Assembly (NCBI GenBank): GCA_020852965.1
Contig: JADYZV010000111.1
Location: forward strand, 1 to 64,000
Length of the DNA: 64,000 nucleotides
Source: Pirellulaceae bacterium
GTDB taxonomy: Bacteria > Planctomycetota > Planctomycetia > Pirellulales > Pirellulaceae
Reading direction: 5' to 3'
This document shows positions 61,970 through 64,000 of this stretch, piece after piece; position 1 is the stretch's first letter; every line of letters starts with the position of its first letter. Made by a program: the position numbers and the translations under genes. The notes beneath the pieces were generated by a model. That model saw only the letters and a list, made by a program, of their open reading frames with translations. It ran no database searches and was not told the origin of the DNA.

Positions 61970-62548
61970 TTTAGCTGTTCCTAGGGGGGATTTGAAGTCA
62001 AAACGCAAGCGAAACCGAATGCGCTAGTTCACAATGAGCAGATTCCATGCCAATTCTAACGGCTCGATCTCGGTATAAGCTTTAGCAAGTTTGGCACAAT
62101 TTAATTCTTATCATGCGAGCTCAAGTTGGCTGGGGTTTTCTGCCAATAAACTGCCCAAAACTGCCCCAGCGAGGCGGTCCGTTGCGCTGAATCGTTTGAT
62201 AGGGAATACAGCCAACCTGCCAACAAAACTTTCCATTCCTGTTCGTGCGCGTAAACCCTAGTTTGCGTTGCCGCAAGCGTGCTTTACACGCCCGTTGCCG
62301 TTCAACACTTCAAAGTAGCAGACACTGCGGGTTGCGATTTCACAACACACTTTTTTCAGCTTCTATGACGTAGGCGTAGGTGCTATCATCGATTGCTTCA
62401 TTTTCATGGAAACTCATGAATCAACCGGGTTAACGAAAATAGCATTAACGCAACTGATGCATGTTCGGATAGGATTGCTCGGTGTGATTGAGCAATGGCT
62501 TGGGAAGTATTCTGTCGACCTTTGTACTGCCTTTGCGTCCCTCAAGAA
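61970..62548. other. Intergenic region, no recognised feature
   Basis: 579 bases between the BON gene start and the stop of the PDZ gene. It should hold the BON promoter. I see no repeat, RNA or gene; short frames (for example 62445-62627) lack support. Confidence 0.5.
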
Positions 62549-63742
62549 CTAAGGAGCGGCAACCGAGAAGAGCTGACGGAGTAGGTCGGTACGCGAATAA
62601 CGCAGCTCGCCGTAACGTTGCATCCACTGCTGCAACTCACTTTGTGTCGGAGGTCGCTTAACAACTTGGGTAAAGATGCGTCCGAGCCATTCGGCATTGT
62701 TGTTTCCGGCTGCGTCGAAATACTCTTGGCTGGCCAGCAAGTCCAACGGAACTAAGTTAAGGCGGTTTTCGATATCAGGCGTCGTTCGAAAAACGGCCAA
62801 CTCGACAAACGTCGGGTCGCGATTGAGATACCTTCGATACATGCTTGTTAATCGCGAATCGACAGTATCGTAGTTGGGCCCGTAACCCGCACTAATGACG
62901 CCTCCAGGATTGGAGTTATTGACGGACGCAAGCGTCAACTGGGCTTGGGTACCTCCGCCGTTGGTTAGCACGCGTTGCGGCTGAATAGTATCGGCGATAG
63001 TGCGGCCGCCCGATGTGATCGTTGCGCGTACTTGGTAGGTATCTTGACTATTGATGAACGTGGGGTCGTAGGCGATTTCGAAAGGGAAACTGTTACCGCT
63101 GCCAGGACGGAATTGTTTGGTTCCGTTGTGAACGCTGTAATAGGGACGTGTCACGTTTTCGATCTGTACCGTGACAATCGCATCGGCAGGCAGTGCGTAG
63201 CCGTCGCGATAGTTGACCGTGCCGACCAAGAGTGTGTTGGGATTATCGAGCTGAATGGGGACAGAGGCGAGTTGTCCGCTACGGTGATCTTGGATGATCA
63301 ATGTCACCGAACCATTGGGGTCGGCACGACGATTGATTTCTTCAGCCAAATCGTAGACTCGGCCTGCCACCATGCCGACTTGGAAACCTCCCACGTTAAC
63401 AATCAAGTCACCGACTTCGATGCGTGCGCGGGCGGCTGCTGAATTGTTACTGACGTTGTTGACGAGCACACCCGTGTCGCGATTTTGCCCGGAGACTCCC
63501 AGTCGCCAGCGGCGCTGTTGTTGAGTTTGAGTCCCGAGCCAATCGTTTCCCTGCCAAAGCGAGCTCTGTCCGAGCGATGGCATGCGATCGCGATCGGTCG
63601 CGCTGGTATCCCAGCGTGTCTGGGCCGAGAGCGACGTCGCGCTGGCTACGAAACACGCTAGGGATGCGACAACGAGTAGTGGACTCCATCGTGTCGAGCG
63701 GTTCGTAGCAAAGGTAGCATGATGGTCGGTGGGATGAGACAT
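62549..63742 (-). CDS. Secreted PDZ + YbaY-like protein
   Basis: 397 residues from the ATG at 63740-63742, preceded by AGGAAG at a good distance; the longer frame to 63871 runs through a repeat. Signal peptide with core LLVVASLACFVASATSLSAQ. A PDZ domain at about 75-160 (RRWRLGVSGQNRDTGVLVNNVSNNSAAARARIEVGDLIVNVGGFQV). Then a YbaY/YscW lipoprotein-like domain (GTVNYRDGYALPADAIVTVQIENVTRPYY, FPFEIAYDPTFINSQDTYQVRATIT). The C-terminal 100 residues (LTSMYRRYLNRDPTFVELAVFRT, ASQEYFDAAGNNNAEWLGRIFTQVVKRPPTQSELQQWM) resemble DUF4214-type helical repeats. An unusual three-part envelope protein; role unknown. Confidence 0.83.
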   Translation of the reverse strand: MSHPTDHHATFATNRSTRWSPLLVVASLACFVASATSLSAQTRWDTSATDRDRMPSLGQSSLWQGNDWLGTQTQQQRRWRLGVSGQNRDTGVLVNNVSNNSAAARARIEVGDLIVNVGGFQVGMVAGRVYDLAEEINRRADPNGSVTLIIQDHRSGQLASVPIQLDNPNTLLVGTVNYRDGYALPADAIVTVQIENVTRPYYSVHNGTKQFRPGSGNSFPFEIAYDPTFINSQDTYQVRATITSGGRTIADTIQPQRVLTNGGGTQAQLTLASVNNSNPGGVISAGYGPNYDTVDSRLTSMYRRYLNRDPTFVELAVFRTTPDIENRLNLVPLDLLASQEYFDAAGNNNAEWLGRIFTQVVKRPPTQSELQQWMQRYGELRYSRTDLLRQLFSVAAP

Positions 63743-63787
63743 GGCGATACTTCCTGTTTTCGATAGTCTTGACGAGACAAATTTTTG

Positions 63788-63893
63788 GTAGTGGACGAGG
63801 CCCGCGAGTCCGTTTGATTCCTTGAATTCGTTAACCGCTAGGGACTCGTAACCTCGTCCACTACGGCACAACCCTAAGTCCTAGCTTTGGCAA
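63788..63893. repeat. GTAGTGGACGAGG element, copy 4
   Basis: Core inverted repeat at 63788-63864 (77 bp), followed by an inverted copy of the CTAAGACTTAGGGTT flank seen at about 46513-46527. It lies immediately downstream of a gene ending at 63898 and upstream of the PDZ gene. Confidence 0.85.
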
Positions 63894-63897
63894 CGCA

Positions 63898-64000
63898 CTA
63901 ACGAATCGTTTGCGCGTTGAGGTTTTCTAAGCCAGCTCGGAGTAGCGGCAAATCGACGGGGAAGAACCCAACCAGGATGGCTTGGGTCTGGCCCGCTTGG
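63898..64000 (-). CDS. C-terminal end of an unidentified protein, 5' part outside window
   Basis: The minus strand is open from the right edge to a TAG at 63898-63900, giving a C-terminus of 33 residues reading QAGQTQAILVGFFPVDLPLL then RAGLENLNAQTIR. Too short to name. The good protein-like composition and the repeat element starting right after the stop support a real gene end. Confidence 0.5.
   Translation of the reverse strand, partial: QAGQTQAILVGFFPVDLPLLRAGLENLNAQTIR

Overview
This window looks like chromosomal DNA of a planctomycete, most likely a marine Pirellulaceae relative (Rhodopirellula/Blastopirellula type). I infer this from gene content only: an ECF sigma factor overlapping a zinc-finger Ser/Thr kinase, secreted PQQ beta-propeller proteins, two secreted sulfatases, a ThuA-domain protein, Tyr/Pro-rich small secreted proteins, DUF4058, and a MoxR-DUF58-BatA-VWA gene run. 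The gaps carry many short inverted-repeat elements. I saw no rRNA, tRNA, CRISPR array, transposase or prophage.

Layout. 0-4.8 kb: start of a secreted coiled-coil protein that runs off the left edge, a sigma factor/kinase pair, a 306-bp nested inverted repeat, a YceI-like protein and a hicBA pair whose toxin lacks the usual His. 4.8-11.2 kb: a secreted PQQ protein and an ABC ATPase-permease-adaptor operon (MacAB/DevBCA type). 11.4-17.3 kb: a TetR regulator followed by a lipoprotein adaptor and an RND pump. 17.3-20 kb: a CPVC thioredoxin-fold protein divergent from an HxlR regulator, a GxxExxY gene remnant, and hipBA preceded by two identical palindromes. 20-25 kb: a 225-bp inverted-repeat element, an unidentified Gly-rich protein, and a 1010-residue secreted fusion in which a SAM-methyltransferase-like domain sits between two PQQ propellers. 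25.5-39.5 kb: a carbohydrate/sulfate region with ThuA, a sulfatase, DUF4058, an unknown membrane protein, a very large PL10 pectate-lyase-like multidomain protein, a divergent heparinase II/III-like lyase and a second sulfatase. 39.9-46.4 kb: two small secreted proteins, a type IIA topoisomerase A/B pair and a response regulator. 46.6-61.6 kb: a leftward run of MoxR, DUF58, BatA-like, VWA/GATase-like, a membrane coiled-coil protein, a protein with 25 SDSxP pentads, a CbiX-type chelatase and a C-terminal processing protease. 61.7-64 kb: a BON-domain protein, a PDZ + YbaY-like secreted protein and the C-terminal end of an unidentified gene.

How the parts may work together (inference). The lyases and sulfatases fit degradation of a sulfated or pectin-like polysaccharide outside the cytoplasm. 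The MoxR-to-SDSxP run looks like a planctomycete version of the Bat/MoxR envelope system extended by two uncharacterised proteins. The two efflux operons flank one TetR gene, which is the obvious candidate regulator of at least one of them. The most unusual items are the PQQ-methyltransferase-PQQ fusion, the SDSxP protein whose first codons are built from a perfect 23-bp hairpin repeat, and at least two families of palindromic mobile-looking elements.
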